A DNA stretch of 64,000 bases from a virus, in IMG/VR virus record IMGVR_UViG_3300044615_000409, positions 1 to 64,000 of that record, one strand, 5' to 3'. The translations under genes and the position numbers were made by a program. This document shows, piece after piece, positions 44,875 to 53,595 of the stretch; position 1 is the stretch's first letter, and each line of letters begins with the position of its first letter. The notes under the pieces were generated by a model. That model ran no database searches, had not been told where the DNA came from, and worked only from the letters and a program-made list of their open reading frames with translations.

Positions 44875-46028
44875 CTTGATTGGTTAAATTTGTTTAATAT
44901 TCTATCCAATATCGAATAATCTTTCTGAAGATATCTAGTCCTGTGCAGGTTCGCATTATATTCTAATGTTGGCAGCATGTCTAAAAGCATGTCATTGAGT
45001 TCTATAGTACTCATCTTAGATATTCTTTTTACTTCGTTCAATACCTTTATGAATCGTTCATCATCATTCATAGTAGTATCGTATGATTCATCTATCCAGT
45101 TATCAAATGTTTTATAACCCAACTGATGCATCACACGTAGAGTTCCTATTTGTCCCAATATTAAAAATGGCTGGAAATTTATGATCGGCTTAAAAAGTTT
45201 TTCGTTTATTTCTAAGTGGGTGTGATCCAAATAAAAATAACTCATAGGTATTATATTAACATATGATTTGACATGATAATTGTTATTGGCAAGACATAAA
45301 TTTTCAGGTATGTCTCTGATATCTTCTATGTCTAAAACTATGTCGTCTATGCATTTTTGTTCCTTGGTAAAAAAATCTATAAAGTTACCGCCACCCGTAG
45401 ATAAGAAAGAATCATTTTTAAAGTCAGGTATCTTTAATAACTCATTCACAAAAGGAAGTCTATGAATTCTGCCCTTACCGCCCAAGTATAAAAATTTCTT
45501 CTCTCTGTCTTTTTTGTTTTTTATATCTTGAATAATCGTATTCAAATCTATAGGAGGCATGAGTTTTTCAAAGATGTTATTCCAGAATGCAGACAAGCCA
45601 TGTTTTTTGAATAAATCATGTATCTTATAATTAGTATCTATGTATATGACAGACTTAGAATCGATACCTAAAGAGTCACATCCGATATTTACATTCTCAA
45701 CGATGTTATACTTTGTGATGTTATTATAATATCCTCCCGGATCTCGTTCACGATGTACAACTGGTAATAATCCAAATGAGTCTACATTTGTTGTTAAAAT
45801 TAAGCCGGCTTTATTATTTTTAACATCGTTAATGATTTCGATGTCTTTGTAAGTATGTGAATTATTATACCAACGCATAAGTTGGATGCATCCTATAATC
45901 AAATAGAATTCATTGTCTGGTTTTTCTAAGACTTGCGTACAACCATGATCTTCCAAATATGTTGAAAGATATACTACAGGAGTATTTCTTATCTTGCCGG
46001 TTGTTAAATCTAAAACTATAAATTTCAC
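44871..46028 (-). CDS. Glycosyltransferase-like protein (second of two)
   Basis: A 385-residue protein, mostly alpha/beta (MKFIVLDLTTGKIRNTPVVYLS, KAGLILTTNVDSFGLLPVVHRE). Near the C-terminus KLFKPIINFQPFLILGQIGTLRVMHQLGYKTFDNWIDESYD repeats the pattern of the 30960 protein (conserved EK-x-x-x-P-[IL]-I, a Gly-rich loop and an F-[PD]-x-W-I-D motif). The EKLFKPIINFQPF element matches the ITEKTWDPLIKGHF type. It has a different N-terminal half. Possible roles are DNA base glucosylation or surface glycan modification; neither can be decided here. Confidence 0.55.
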   Translation of the reverse strand: MKFIVLDLTTGKIRNTPVVYLSTYLEDHGCTQVLEKPDNEFYLIIGCIQLMRWYNNSHTYKDIEIINDVKNNKAGLILTTNVDSFGLLPVVHRERDPGGYYNNITKYNIVENVNIGCDSLGIDSKSVIYIDTNYKIHDLFKKHGLSAFWNNIFEKLMPPIDLNTIIQDIKNKKDREKKFLYLGGKGRIHRLPFVNELLKIPDFKNDSFLSTGGGNFIDFFTKEQKCIDDIVLDIEDIRDIPENLCLANNNYHVKSYVNIIPMSYFYLDHTHLEINEKLFKPIINFQPFLILGQIGTLRVMHQLGYKTFDNWIDESYDTTMNDDERFIKVLNEVKRISKMSTIELNDMLLDMLPTLEYNANLHRTRYLQKDYSILDRILNKFNQSR

Positions 46029-46029
46029 A

Positions 46030-46368
46030 TCAAGATTTATTCATGGCTGATTTAGCCATTTGTGCTACTACTTCTTGACTCTGCTCGGGCGGAGGTGCTT
46101 CAGTCTGTTGTGGTTGTTGCGGTAATCCTTTGAACACAACAGTGTCACCTTCGATATTGCTAACTACATTTTTAAGAGGTTTCGTTTGTATCATAGAATA
46201 CAAATCGTCTCTAGATAGCGTTAGATCAAATTTTCTAAAATATGTGAGAAGTTTGTCAATAGTCCAATTATCTGTAATTCTTTTGCTATCCAATGCGGTG
46301 TTAAGTTGATCGACTGCCGCAATCAACTTAACAAGTTTAGGATCATTGACTAACTCGTAGAGGTGCAT
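46030..46368 (-). CDS. Conserved protein, candidate head-associated (MHLYE N-terminus)
   Basis: A 112-residue protein starting MHLYELVNDPKLVKL, with an [LI]-x-E tripeptide at residues 3-5 like the neighbouring 46370 protein. It is largely helical (LNTALDSKRITDNWTIDKLLTYFRKFDLTLSRDDLYSMIQ) with a Pro/Gln-rich linker and a C-terminal helix. It is packed 1 nt from both neighbours. A head-protein role is inferred from the tag and from the company it keeps. Confidence 0.55.
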   Translation of the reverse strand: MHLYELVNDPKLVKLIAAVDQLNTALDSKRITDNWTIDKLLTYFRKFDLTLSRDDLYSMIQTKPLKNVVSNIEGDTVVFKGLPQQPQQTEAPPPEQSQEVVAQMAKSAMNKS

Positions 46369-46369
46369 T

Positions 46370-47077
46370 TTACCTCAACTCGCGACCAACTCCGCCTGCT
46401 GGTTCAGATTCTGGTTCTTCTAAGTCCGGGGAAACTTCAGCACCCATTTCAGCACCGACTACTTCTTCGCCGCCGGGACCTGATGTGGCTGCAACGTCAG
46501 TCACTGCCATTTCTTCACCGCCTGCAGGAGGTGCACCTAGTGCTTCTGGACTACCAACGCCAGTCAATGCATTCATGGCGTTCTTCATCTCACTCTTAGT
46601 CTGGCTTAGTGTTTGATTCAAAGTAGTCAAGGCTTGGCTTGCTACTTGGTTGAATGTACCAGACTGTTCTACACCGATTTCTGATTGAATACTATCTGCT
46701 AATGCAGGTAGTTCTTTAACTAACATGTCGTTAACTTCTTCGATCATCTTTTGAATGCTGTCAAGCATATCTTGTGCTGCCAAGATGACCTGTGATTTTT
46801 CGACTTCTTCATTCTCAACAACTATTCTAGCAGCCTTAGTATTCTTGTAATGCTCAGTAAGTGCCTGAGCCATGAATACTAATTTCATGTATGAAGGGCT
46901 AGCATGATTCTTGTAGAAATCAGGGCTTGCTTTAGCCTCTTTGATGAGACCGAATACTCGTTCCATCATGGCTTTAGTTTGTGCGCGATTCAATCTTGAC
47001 ATGTCAAGGTTGACATCGAAATTAGCCTTAAGGGCTTGTTCTGCTACGTTTGTTTTATCTAGTTCATTGAGTCTCAT
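46370..47077 (-). CDS. Candidate head-associated protein (MRLNEL N-terminus)
   Basis: A 235-residue protein beginning MRLNELDK, with LNE at 3-5. Residues about 15-170 form long helices (LNRAQTKAMMERVFGLIKEAKASP, SQVILAAQDMLDSIQKMIEEVNDMLVKELPALADSIQSE), and the last 60 residues are acidic and Gly/Pro/Ala rich. This helical, acidic design is typical of T4-like scaffold or internal proteins. A GATAAATA late box is 25 nt upstream. Likely cleaved or packaged during head maturation; not proven. Confidence 0.6.
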   Translation of the reverse strand: MRLNELDKTNVAEQALKANFDVNLDMSRLNRAQTKAMMERVFGLIKEAKASPDFYKNHASPSYMKLVFMAQALTEHYKNTKAARIVVENEEVEKSQVILAAQDMLDSIQKMIEEVNDMLVKELPALADSIQSEIGVEQSGTFNQVASQALTTLNQTLSQTKSEMKNAMNALTGVGSPEALGAPPAGGEEMAVTDVAATSGPGGEEVVGAEMGAEVSPDLEEPESEPAGGVGRELR

Positions 47078-47102
47078 GGTTAAAATCCCACATTAATAGT
47101 TA

Positions 47103-47110
47103 TATTTATC
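47103..47110 (-). promoter_or_regulatory. T4-type late promoter box
   Basis: Minus-strand GATAAATA, 25 nt before the ATG at 47077. Confidence 0.6.
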
Positions 47111-47119
47111 AAGAATCTG

Positions 47120-47578
47120 TTACTTTTCATCCTTAGATTCTTGATACTTTTTAGTCTGTATATGCTTGGACATAGATGCATATGCTTCTATCTCTTTCAA
47201 AGCATTTTTCCTTCTAAGTTGGTCTTCTAACAATTTTGCTAGATAGATAAACTTATCAGGAATATCCCTGCTATTCATCAGCTTTTTGTGCTGTGCTATA
47301 GATACTTCTAAACCGCCTATGTAGCGATCTAATTCTTTAAGTCTTTTGGTCTCTTTATCTTTTCGATTCTTCTCAAACACACAATAGGTTACTGCATATT
47401 TAAGTGTGGAAAATTCTATTTGTTCTGCATATGGATCTAGCATATTGACAACCTTGAATATACCGGTCTTTTCAGGGTTTATTATATAGGTGCCAAAAAG
47501 GTTATAACTACCGTCATACTCCTTGACGATAAACATGTCCTTTATCTTGTTCGCTAGATAAGACTTATTCATATTCAT
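47120..47578 (-). CDS. Conserved hypothetical, helical C-terminus
   Basis: A 152-residue protein from the ATG at 47578 (MNMNKSYLANKIKDMF); an upstream in-frame TTG at 47587 is the only earlier start and is less likely. The N-terminal half has strands (YNLFGTYIINPEKTGIFKVVNML), while the second half is a charged helical hairpin (EKNRKDKETKRLKELDRYIGGLEVSIAQHKKLMNS, KLLEDQLRRKNALKEIEAYASMSKHI). The same two-part architecture is common in uncharacterised T4-like genes beside head proteins. It overlaps the upstream gene by 14 nt. Confidence 0.55.
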   Translation of the reverse strand: MNMNKSYLANKIKDMFIVKEYDGSYNLFGTYIINPEKTGIFKVVNMLDPYAEQIEFSTLKYAVTYCVFEKNRKDKETKRLKELDRYIGGLEVSIAQHKKLMNSRDIPDKFIYLAKLLEDQLRRKNALKEIEAYASMSKHIQTKKYQESKDEK

Positions 47579-48017
47579 ATTTAACAAAATATATGTTCCT
47601 TTTTTCCAAAGTTATATCAAGTTTTTGTCCTGACTTGTGCCATTGACTATCACATTGAATCATGGGCACCCCGTCACAATCTTTATATAATGATCCTAAA
47701 TCAGAAATTCCATCTTCAAACACACGATTATGCTGTACTTCAAAATCAAACTTCCATACAGGAACTCTGATATCTTCTTGTAGCATAGTTCCGAAATATG
47801 ACTCTTTATCTAAATCAATCTCTAACCGCACAGGATCGTTGATGACATCGGGCTGGGCTCGCAATGATATAACTTGCAATATAGTATCAAAATTGCATTG
47901 TGTGTTGCGATTTCTATACCAATCATTCACATCTTTTACATCATCCCCCGGCCTTGCGCGATTCAATACACCTGTCTTTGTAATGTCAAATAACGTATAG
48001 CAGGAAATCCTGTGCAT
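47565..48017 (-). CDS. Conserved hypothetical, T4-like core accessory
   Basis: A 150-residue protein (MHRISCYTLFDITKTGVLNRARPGDDVKDVNDWYRNRNTQCNFDTILQVISLRAQP...). The block TLFDITKTGVLNR...RNTQCN[FY]DTILQVISLR is a conserved sequence I associate with T4-like aquatic phages, without a known function. It is mostly beta. A weak late-like box (TTAAATA) is 7 nt from the ATG at 48017 and a terminator for the upstream gene lies 24 nt away. Confidence 0.6.
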   Translation of the reverse strand: MHRISCYTLFDITKTGVLNRARPGDDVKDVNDWYRNRNTQCNFDTILQVISLRAQPDVINDPVRLEIDLDKESYFGTMLQEDIRVPVWKFDFEVQHNRVFEDGISDLGSLYKDCDGVPMIQCDSQWHKSGQKLDITLEKRNIYFVKYEYE

Positions 48018-48040
48018 GTTGTTATTTAAGGCAAAAAAAA

Positions 48041-48063
48041 GACCCGAGAATAAATCTCGGGTC
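48041..48063 (-). terminator. Intrinsic terminator after the 48090 gene
   Basis: GACCCGAGA-ATAAA-TCTCGGGTC (9-bp stem); read on the minus strand it is followed by eight T residues. Strong rho-independent terminator. Confidence 0.92.
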
Positions 48064-48089
48064 CTTTGTTTGTTAACTTAAACTAATGA

Positions 48090-48470
48090 TTAGTTAGTGA
48101 AAGTTGCTGATGATGCTACAGTTACAGCATTTGCCCAAGCGGGACCATCTGCGTTCTCTAGTGCTAATACTAGAGCAGCAGGTGTCCATGCACCAGTTGG
48201 GTATATAGCGAATGCTAATGTGTCGTTAGCTGCGTCTGTATACTCATAGATGTGGATAGTTGCTAATTGCTGAATCGCTTGAATTGCTGAGTTAACTTGT
48301 GTAGTTGTCAAAGCACCGTTTGCAGTTGCAGTGAAGAAGTCCAACTTTGGACCTTGTGGCTGAACTGTCAAGGCTGAAGAAACTGCGTTAACGCCTGAAT
48401 TTGTGTAATCTGGCTGATCTAACCATAGAACTGGCTTAAGATCACCATTAACTCTTGTAAATTGTGCCAT
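48090..48470 (-). CDS. Small virion structural protein
   Basis: A 126-residue protein rich in Thr, Ala and Asn (ALTVQPQGPKLDFFTATANGALTTTQVNSAIQAIQQLATIHIYEYTDAANDTLAFAIYPTG...). It has its own late box, a leader with a short hairpin, and a strong terminator, so it is a monocistronic, probably abundant late product. This genetic arrangement, together with its size, suggests a capsid decoration or accessory protein. No family is recognised. Confidence 0.65.
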   Translation of the reverse strand: MAQFTRVNGDLKPVLWLDQPDYTNSGVNAVSSALTVQPQGPKLDFFTATANGALTTTQVNSAIQAIQQLATIHIYEYTDAANDTLAFAIYPTGAWTPAALVLALENADGPAWANAVTVASSATFTN

Positions 48471-48491
48471 TTTAAAATCTCCTAATGTTGT

Positions 48492-48508
48492 GAGACCTAC
48501 TGTCTCAT
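48492..48508 (-). other. Leader hairpin of the 48090 gene
   Basis: TGAGAC-CTACT-GTCTCA (6 bp, 5-nt loop) sits between the late box (48514-48521) and the ATG at 48470. It resembles in position the hairpins before the 39295 gene. Confidence 0.5.
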
Positions 48509-48513
48509 ACTAT

Positions 48514-48521
48514 TATTTATG
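48514..48521 (-). promoter_or_regulatory. T4-type late promoter box
   Basis: Minus-strand CATAAATA, 43 nt before the ATG at 48470. Confidence 0.55.
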
Positions 48522-48547
48522 CCTGGCACAAAAAAATGTTGGTTTGG

Positions 48548-49720
48548 CTAGCGTTGGCCAGCAAGATTTTGACGGCTGAAGCCCATTCTATCTACAAATT
48601 TCAAACCATTTGACACAAAACCTTCTTGACTTTGCTGGCCACTCTGTAGATAGCCTTTGACGGGGCTTTGTTCTGCTTGCTGTGCTAGTTGTTGTACGAC
48701 TTGATTCTTAAGATTATAGATAGCCACCCATATGCTAAACAGACCCTGCACCCCTGCTTTGTTAGCATTGATATGATCTGATAGTTTTTGCTTCATAGTA
48801 GGAGTCATGGGTCTAGTCTCAAAATAATCCATGAATCCAGAAGCCATGTCATTTAGATCGCCCGAGACGATTTTCTTATTGATATATGTAGTGAATAGTT
48901 GATTGAATGTATTTCTAGCCTGCGGTGCTTGCATTAGTTTTTGCACAGCAGGACCATGTTGACGTATAGCAGCCTTAGCGTCATTGACTAAGCCTTGATC
49001 TAACTTTACATTAGGAACTATAGGCATAGCACTAGGAATGATAGCGACATCGCTATCATTCTTTAATTGCCCTATCGTTCCATTCAATGGTGTTGATTCA
49101 TCTGTAGTAGCGGCATTAGCAGGTATAAACTGATGCACAGCAATACCCGCAGTCTTACCTGTGATCAATTTACCTATATCGCTATCGACATCTACTGTAT
49201 ACGCTATACCGTTAGGGTTCGCTTTAAACTTATACAGACCTTTTTGATCTTGTAAAGGTTTGCCGAAGAGCAAGTCGCCCCAGTAGTAGCCCTTAGTTCC
49301 TTGACTTGCTTTTTCAAGACCGGGCCATATGTTTGTAATGAGAGTATTAAGTTCACCGCGATCCACCCCCCTCGCTCTATCGTATTCTATAAATTCTTCT
49401 GCGCTGTGTACGTTGCGACCTGACATGTCTTTCTTATTAAACATGTGTTTGTCCATAATGCTGAATTTGCCGTCTGGACCATGACCGAATATCAACGCTG
49501 GATACCCATCCCATTTAATAGTGATTGTTTTAGGATTCTTAGCAGTAGCCAATATAGAATTAACTGCTTGATTTGCACCCGCAACGTCTCCTAATACTAC
49601 TAAATCTTCTGGATGATCGAGGTGCCCCTTGCCTTCTTTTAGGCGCAAAGCATCCTGATCAAATTGACGCATCCTTTCACGAATATGCTGAAAGAATTCT
49701 TGTTCGTTATTGAAATTCAT
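48548..49720 (-). CDS. Nucleotidyltransferase-like protein with ligase motif I (KWDG)
   Basis: A 390-residue protein from the ATG at 49720 (MNFNNEQEFFQHI), 1 nt after the stop of the preceding gene. Residues 66-77 read TITIKWDGYPALI, matching the K-x-D-G motif I of covalent nucleotidyltransferases (DNA/RNA ligases, capping enzymes), where Lys69 would bear AMP or GMP. Later strands GYYWGDLLFG (144-153), LYKFKANPNGIAY (162-174) and AGIAVHQFIP (191-200) are positioned like motifs III, IIIa and IV. The C-terminal 190 residues are helical. It lies between head-type genes, so it may be a virion-borne enzyme or a degenerate structural derivative. Confidence 0.65.
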   Translation of the reverse strand: MNFNNEQEFFQHIRERMRQFDQDALRLKEGKGHLDHPEDLVVLGDVAGANQAVNSILATAKNPKTITIKWDGYPALIFGHGPDGKFSIMDKHMFNKKDMSGRNVHSAEEFIEYDRARGVDRGELNTLITNIWPGLEKASQGTKGYYWGDLLFGKPLQDQKGLYKFKANPNGIAYTVDVDSDIGKLITGKTAGIAVHQFIPANAATTDESTPLNGTIGQLKNDSDVAIIPSAMPIVPNVKLDQGLVNDAKAAIRQHGPAVQKLMQAPQARNTFNQLFTTYINKKIVSGDLNDMASGFMDYFETRPMTPTMKQKLSDHINANKAGVQGLFSIWVAIYNLKNQVVQQLAQQAEQSPVKGYLQSGQQSQEGFVSNGLKFVDRMGFSRQNLAGQR

Positions 49721-49721
49721 T

Positions 49722-50939
49722 TTAAGGTTGAGTGTCTTGTTTTCTACCTTGGTCTGAAACAGCCCAAGCAATTTGTGCTATATCAGTCAAGTCTTTGTTC
49801 AAGGTTTTACCCTTTAAACTTTGTGGCATACGTTTTAGTATGTCATCAACCTGTTGCTGTGAGGATCCTAAATTGATCCCTCTCAAGAAGCCCTTCATGA
49901 AATTATCGCGGAACCATGCGCCTAGGCTAGGTTTACCTGATGGTGCTGCTGGTTGACCTGCTGCCGGTGCTGCGCCTTGTGCTGGGGCAGTGCTTGCGGC
50001 TGCTGGTTGACCCGGACGCTTAAACACGCCCTTGATCTTATCCATGATACCTTCATTAGTTCTTAAGAACTTATCTCTATCTTCTCTTTCTTTCTTTTGT
50101 TTTGCGATCAATGCCTCTATGCGCTTGACCGCTAGATCAGGATCATATCCTGATTTCTTCAATGCGTTTCTAAATCTTTCTACTGACGTTAACTTATTGT
50201 AAATCTCTTCTAGTCTATCTTCGCTAATAGTTTTTTGCTTATTTCCCTTAGCATATTGACCCATGAACTGCTGGTGCAAGTTTTTAACATCGTAACCAGC
50301 GTTGTCTAACTTAAGAATCTTGTCGCCTACACGTATCAAGTAATCCTTATTAAGGGCAACATTTGCAAGATCCTTAGTAATTTCTTGTGCTATTTTTGAT
50401 GTTGGAGGAAGCGGTTTAGTTCCGGCTGGCTGTAACTTTCTCATTGCGCTAACAATCTTATCTACATTGACATCAATTTCTGGCTTGGCTGCTCCCTGCT
50501 TTTGACCAGTAGGTACTGCTTGATTACCGGGTGCTTTACCTCCGGGCTGTACAGCCTTTACTGGCGGGGCGGCACCGGGTTGGGCACCTGCGGCAGTACC
50601 GGGGGCTTGTGTTGCTGTTCCTCCTGCTTGAGGTGCGCTAGGTGTTGTTCCTGCGCTCGGCGTAGTGGGTTGTGCTGTTGCATTACCGGCTCCTAAATCA
50701 GTTGAATCAACGTCTACCAGTCCCTGCTGAATAGCAGTGTTTAACGCATTAGCACCTCTACTAACGAATTTTTGTACGAATGTATCCTGTGCCAGTTGAT
50801 CTTCTGCACTTAATCCTGACTTCTTGGCTCTTGCCATAGCACTACCTACACCTTGTGTATTAGTACCTTGCGCTGATGCGACTGTACCGGCCAGACCTCT
50901 AGCGAGATTCTGGAACGTATTTAACTCATTGATTCTCAT
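49722..50939 (-). CDS. Candidate head-associated protein (MRINEL N-terminus)
   Basis: A 405-residue protein beginning MRINELNTF, with INE at 3-5. It then has a helical region, a long Ala/Pro/Gly/Gln-rich linker (TQAPGTAAGAQPGAAPPVKAV), a middle helical domain (VDKIVSAMRKLQPAGTKPLPPTSKIAQEITKDLANVAL to EKKEREDRDKFLRTNEGIMDKI), a second linker and a C-terminal domain (AWFRDNFMKGFLRGINLGSSQQQVDDILKRM). Multiple domains joined by flexible Ala/Pro linkers suggest an internal or structural head protein. Function unknown. Confidence 0.6.
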   Translation of the reverse strand: MRINELNTFQNLARGLAGTVASAQGTNTQGVGSAMARAKKSGLSAEDQLAQDTFVQKFVSRGANALNTAIQQGLVDVDSTDLGAGNATAQPTTPSAGTTPSAPQAGGTATQAPGTAAGAQPGAAPPVKAVQPGGKAPGNQAVPTGQKQGAAKPEIDVNVDKIVSAMRKLQPAGTKPLPPTSKIAQEITKDLANVALNKDYLIRVGDKILKLDNAGYDVKNLHQQFMGQYAKGNKQKTISEDRLEEIYNKLTSVERFRNALKKSGYDPDLAVKRIEALIAKQKKEREDRDKFLRTNEGIMDKIKGVFKRPGQPAAASTAPAQGAAPAAGQPAAPSGKPSLGAWFRDNFMKGFLRGINLGSSQQQVDDILKRMPQSLKGKTLNKDLTDIAQIAWAVSDQGRKQDTQP

Positions 50940-51174
50940 CTTTCTTCCTCAGTGACTTAGCGAACCTTGCCGCGTCCTTGCCCTTGATAGCACTTAATAG
51001 TTTTTTCTCAAGTACTTCGGCTTTGTCTGGGGAGTATTGACGATTGATTAATTCTAATAGATTAATGGCACTGGTAATAACATTGTGAGCCCTGCTCTCA
51101 ATGATGTGATTCATATCACGGTTATTACCGATCAATTCCAGTTCTTCTAGAAGGCTACGGGTACGCTTTTGCAT
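50926..51174 (-). CDS. Small conserved hypothetical upstream of gp41
   Basis: An 82-residue helical, basic protein (MQKRTRSLLEELELIGNNRDMNHIIESRAHNVITSAINLLELINRQYSPDKAEVLEKKLLSAIKGKDAARFAKSL). It overlaps the following gene by 14 nt and has a late-type box 16 nt before its ATG. No function is recognised. Confidence 0.55.
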   Translation of the reverse strand: MQKRTRSLLEELELIGNNRDMNHIIESRAHNVITSAINLLELINRQYSPDKAEVLEKKLLSAIKGKDAARFAKSLRKKDENQ

Positions 51175-51190
51175 AGTTCTTTCCTTACAG

Positions 51191-51198
51191 TATTTATC
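51191..51198 (-). promoter_or_regulatory. T4-type late promoter box
   Basis: Minus-strand GATAAATA, 16 nt before the ATG at 51174, inside the short gap after gp41. Confidence 0.6.
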
Positions 51199-51212
51199 TG
51201 GAATAGGATCTT

Positions 51213-52634
51213 TTATTTCTTAAGTGACGCCAATAAACTCTTGAGTTTTGCGCTCTGTACGTCGGGTACAACCTTACCTGAATCAGGAGTTATCTCCCCT
51301 GTTATAGGATCAGTTTTCTCGGCAGTCTGAGTAGTTCCTACTTCGCTAGTAGTCTTGATTTTCTGCATTAACTGCGCTCCTGAGGGCTGAACCTTATAGG
51401 AATCATCGGATCCGTCATCTGTGATTCGTAATGTTTCTACGTCAAATTTGAGTTCGATTTTTTGACCTACCCCGGAACTACTACGTGTCTTCATCAATTG
51501 AATCTGATAAAGTCCACGCTCACGCATACTACGGCTAGTAAAGATACCAAAAACATTGTCCGCAGTATTAATCTTACTAATACCACCTGAGATATGACTG
51601 TGATCAAATTCGATCTCTTCAACGGCTGATCTGTTAAGTTGTGATGCTGTGACGAATAAGACATTTAATTCCTTTGCTAGATTTCTAAGTTCTTCAGATA
51701 CATACTTATCCTTTACGAACAAGTCGCTTGGACTTACTTTTGCGCTGACTGGCATGATCAAATCAAGATAGTCGATACACAAGAAGTCAACCTTCATGCC
51801 TGTCTGTATCTGTAATTCCTTGACATATGCTCTGATATCATTGACGTTGCTTTGTGCTGGCATATATTTGATGCGCAAGTTACCAGACTTCTTAGCAACC
51901 ATCTTGACTTTCATCTCAACATTATCAATATCTTTAAAAATCTCGCGACTACTAGTGTCAGTCATCATACTATCAATACGCATTGAACACAATCCTTCAC
52001 TCAATTCAAGTGTGACGTATACTCCGCTAAGTCCCGCTTGTGCCCAATTAACTGCAAGATTTTGCATGATCAAACTCTTACCAGAACCTGATCCACCTGC
52101 AAAGATTTGCAGTTCACCTCGATTGAAACCACCATACAATTTCTGATCAAGTATAGGCCAACCTGTGCTGTTTTGACCGTTATTAGATTTTAGTGCCATC
52201 AATCTACTACGAGGATCAGCAAAGTAATCAGTACCTAAATCCTTCTGTAGAGAAATCTGAACTGCTTCTTTGATCAGTTTCTCTACAGGTCCATATTCGC
52301 CCTTCTCAAGTAAGTCTGCACTCTTAAGAATAGCCCTCTCAAGTTCTTGTCGCTTAGTGAATGCTTCGAATTCTTCTAAGAACCAATCATAATGTCCTTC
52401 GTCAAGTTCCTCTAATCGTTCAGTAGATACATCAGTCGTTGCCTTAATCTGTATAGGATCTGGCATGACATTATATTTTTTAGTATGATCTATTATGAAC
52501 TCTGCAACCGGTCGCAATCTACGATCAAAGTTTTCTGCATTCATGATGTTCATCACGCGAGTATAAAGTTCTGCGTTCGTGACCATCATTCTCAGAAACA
52601 ATGTCTGTACATCAATGTTATAGTCGTTTATCAA
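51213..52634 (-). CDS. 41: Replicative DNA helicase (T4 gp41-like, DnaB family)
   Basis: A 473-residue DnaB-type helicase: N-terminal helical domain, linker, Walker A GGSGSGKS at 180-187, the motif VYVTLELSEGLCSMRIDSMM (H1a region), VDFLCIDYLDLI (Walker B), and VTASQLNRSAVEEIEFDHSHISGGISKINTADNVFGI (motifs H3/H4). gp41 is a hexameric 5'-3' helicase that unwinds the lagging strand and binds gp61. T4 gp41 has 475 residues, so it is full length. It overlaps the primase gene by 17 nt, as expected for a coupled helicase-primase pair. The C-terminus (about 60 residues, Thr/Glu-rich) is probably disordered. Confidence 0.96.
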   Translation of the reverse strand: MINDYNIDVQTLFLRMMVTNAELYTRVMNIMNAENFDRRLRPVAEFIIDHTKKYNVMPDPIQIKATTDVSTERLEELDEGHYDWFLEEFEAFTKRQELERAILKSADLLEKGEYGPVEKLIKEAVQISLQKDLGTDYFADPRSRLMALKSNNGQNSTGWPILDQKLYGGFNRGELQIFAGGSGSGKSLIMQNLAVNWAQAGLSGVYVTLELSEGLCSMRIDSMMTDTSSREIFKDIDNVEMKVKMVAKKSGNLRIKYMPAQSNVNDIRAYVKELQIQTGMKVDFLCIDYLDLIMPVSAKVSPSDLFVKDKYVSEELRNLAKELNVLFVTASQLNRSAVEEIEFDHSHISGGISKINTADNVFGIFTSRSMRERGLYQIQLMKTRSSSGVGQKIELKFDVETLRITDDGSDDSYKVQPSGAQLMQKIKTTSEVGTTQTAEKTDPITGEITPDSGKVVPDVQSAKLKSLLASLKK

Positions 52635-53589
52635 GTTGTTTCCTCTTAATCTCTAATTTTATTTTGCTATTAGTCGCTGATTGCAAGATACTTAGTAATG
52701 TAGCGAGTTTGCCATATTTTATTACTGCATCGTTTACGTCTTTGATTCCCGGTTCCCAATTAGGCATGCTAACTTGAAAACCAAAATCAAGTGCGCGATT
52801 GATCACATCCATACCACTCTTATCTTGATCTGGAACTACTATGATCTTTCTATTCAAACGTCTCAATATCTCTGCCTGTTCTTCGTTGATACCATTAGTA
52901 GTCAATGCGCAACCATCTATACTCAATGCATCAAATATACCCTCAACTACAATACATACTTGCCATTCTGGCTTCTGCAAATCATAACCAAATAGATAAC
53001 CACTCTGTTGTTCGCTGATAAATTTAGGTTTTCGATCATCTAAGAACCTGCTAGTGTGACCCACTATTTTATTTTCAAAAGTGAAGGGTATGATGATACG
53101 ATTGGCTTGCCTACCTTCTTCATCCGGAGTACACATGAAAGGATATCTACTTATATCTATCTTACGACCTCGTAGATAATCTACATAAACTTGGTGTTTA
53201 GGATTTTCAGAATCGATAACTTCTGCATCAGGCAAATCCATCTCTTTGAATTTAATTTTCTTCTTTTCGCGTTTAGCCTTTACAAAATCTAGCAAGTCTT
53301 TGTGTTGCAAACTTTCTAGGCTATACTTATTAATATCATCTGGATCCATGCCGCACCACGCCAGTAACTGGCGAGTGTTCTTAGTGAGTTGTTTACCCAA
53401 CATAAACCCACATTTGAATCCACAATTAAAACAATGATAACTCCAGTTATCACTATCCATGTGTATGCCACCGCGGCCGCGCTTGTCAGCACCATGACCT
53501 CGGTAGTGGCAACACACAGCGTTGAAACTATGCCAACCGCTTTGTGATAGTCTTTTCTTTCCTGGAACTATTTGAAGTATATCAAACAC
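52618..53589 (-). CDS. 61: DNA primase (T4 gp61-like)
   Basis: A 323-residue primase. N-terminal zinc-binding residues are CCH (26-28), H32 and C53-x-x-C56 (CFNCGFKCGFMLG); the TOPRIM domain shows VVEGIFDALS (about 214-223) and VVPDQDKSGMD (about 251-261), with the Glu and Asp-x-Asp catalytic residues in place. gp61 makes short RNA primers with gp41. T4 gp61 is 342 residues. The frame opens with GTG at 53589, and the -10 box ends 6 nt from it. An ATG 2 nt upstream is out of frame. Confidence 0.94.
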   Translation of the reverse strand: MFDILQIVPGKKRLSQSGWHSFNAVCCHYRGHGADKRGRGGIHMDSDNWSYHCFNCGFKCGFMLGKQLTKNTRQLLAWCGMDPDDINKYSLESLQHKDLLDFVKAKREKKKIKFKEMDLPDAEVIDSENPKHQVYVDYLRGRKIDISRYPFMCTPDEEGRQANRIIIPFTFENKIVGHTSRFLDDRKPKFISEQQSGYLFGYDLQKPEWQVCIVVEGIFDALSIDGCALTTNGINEEQAEILRRLNRKIIVVPDQDKSGMDVINRALDFGFQVSMPNWEPGIKDVNDAVIKYGKLATLLSILQSATNSKIKLEIKRKQLDKRL

Positions 53590-53595
53590 ATTGTA

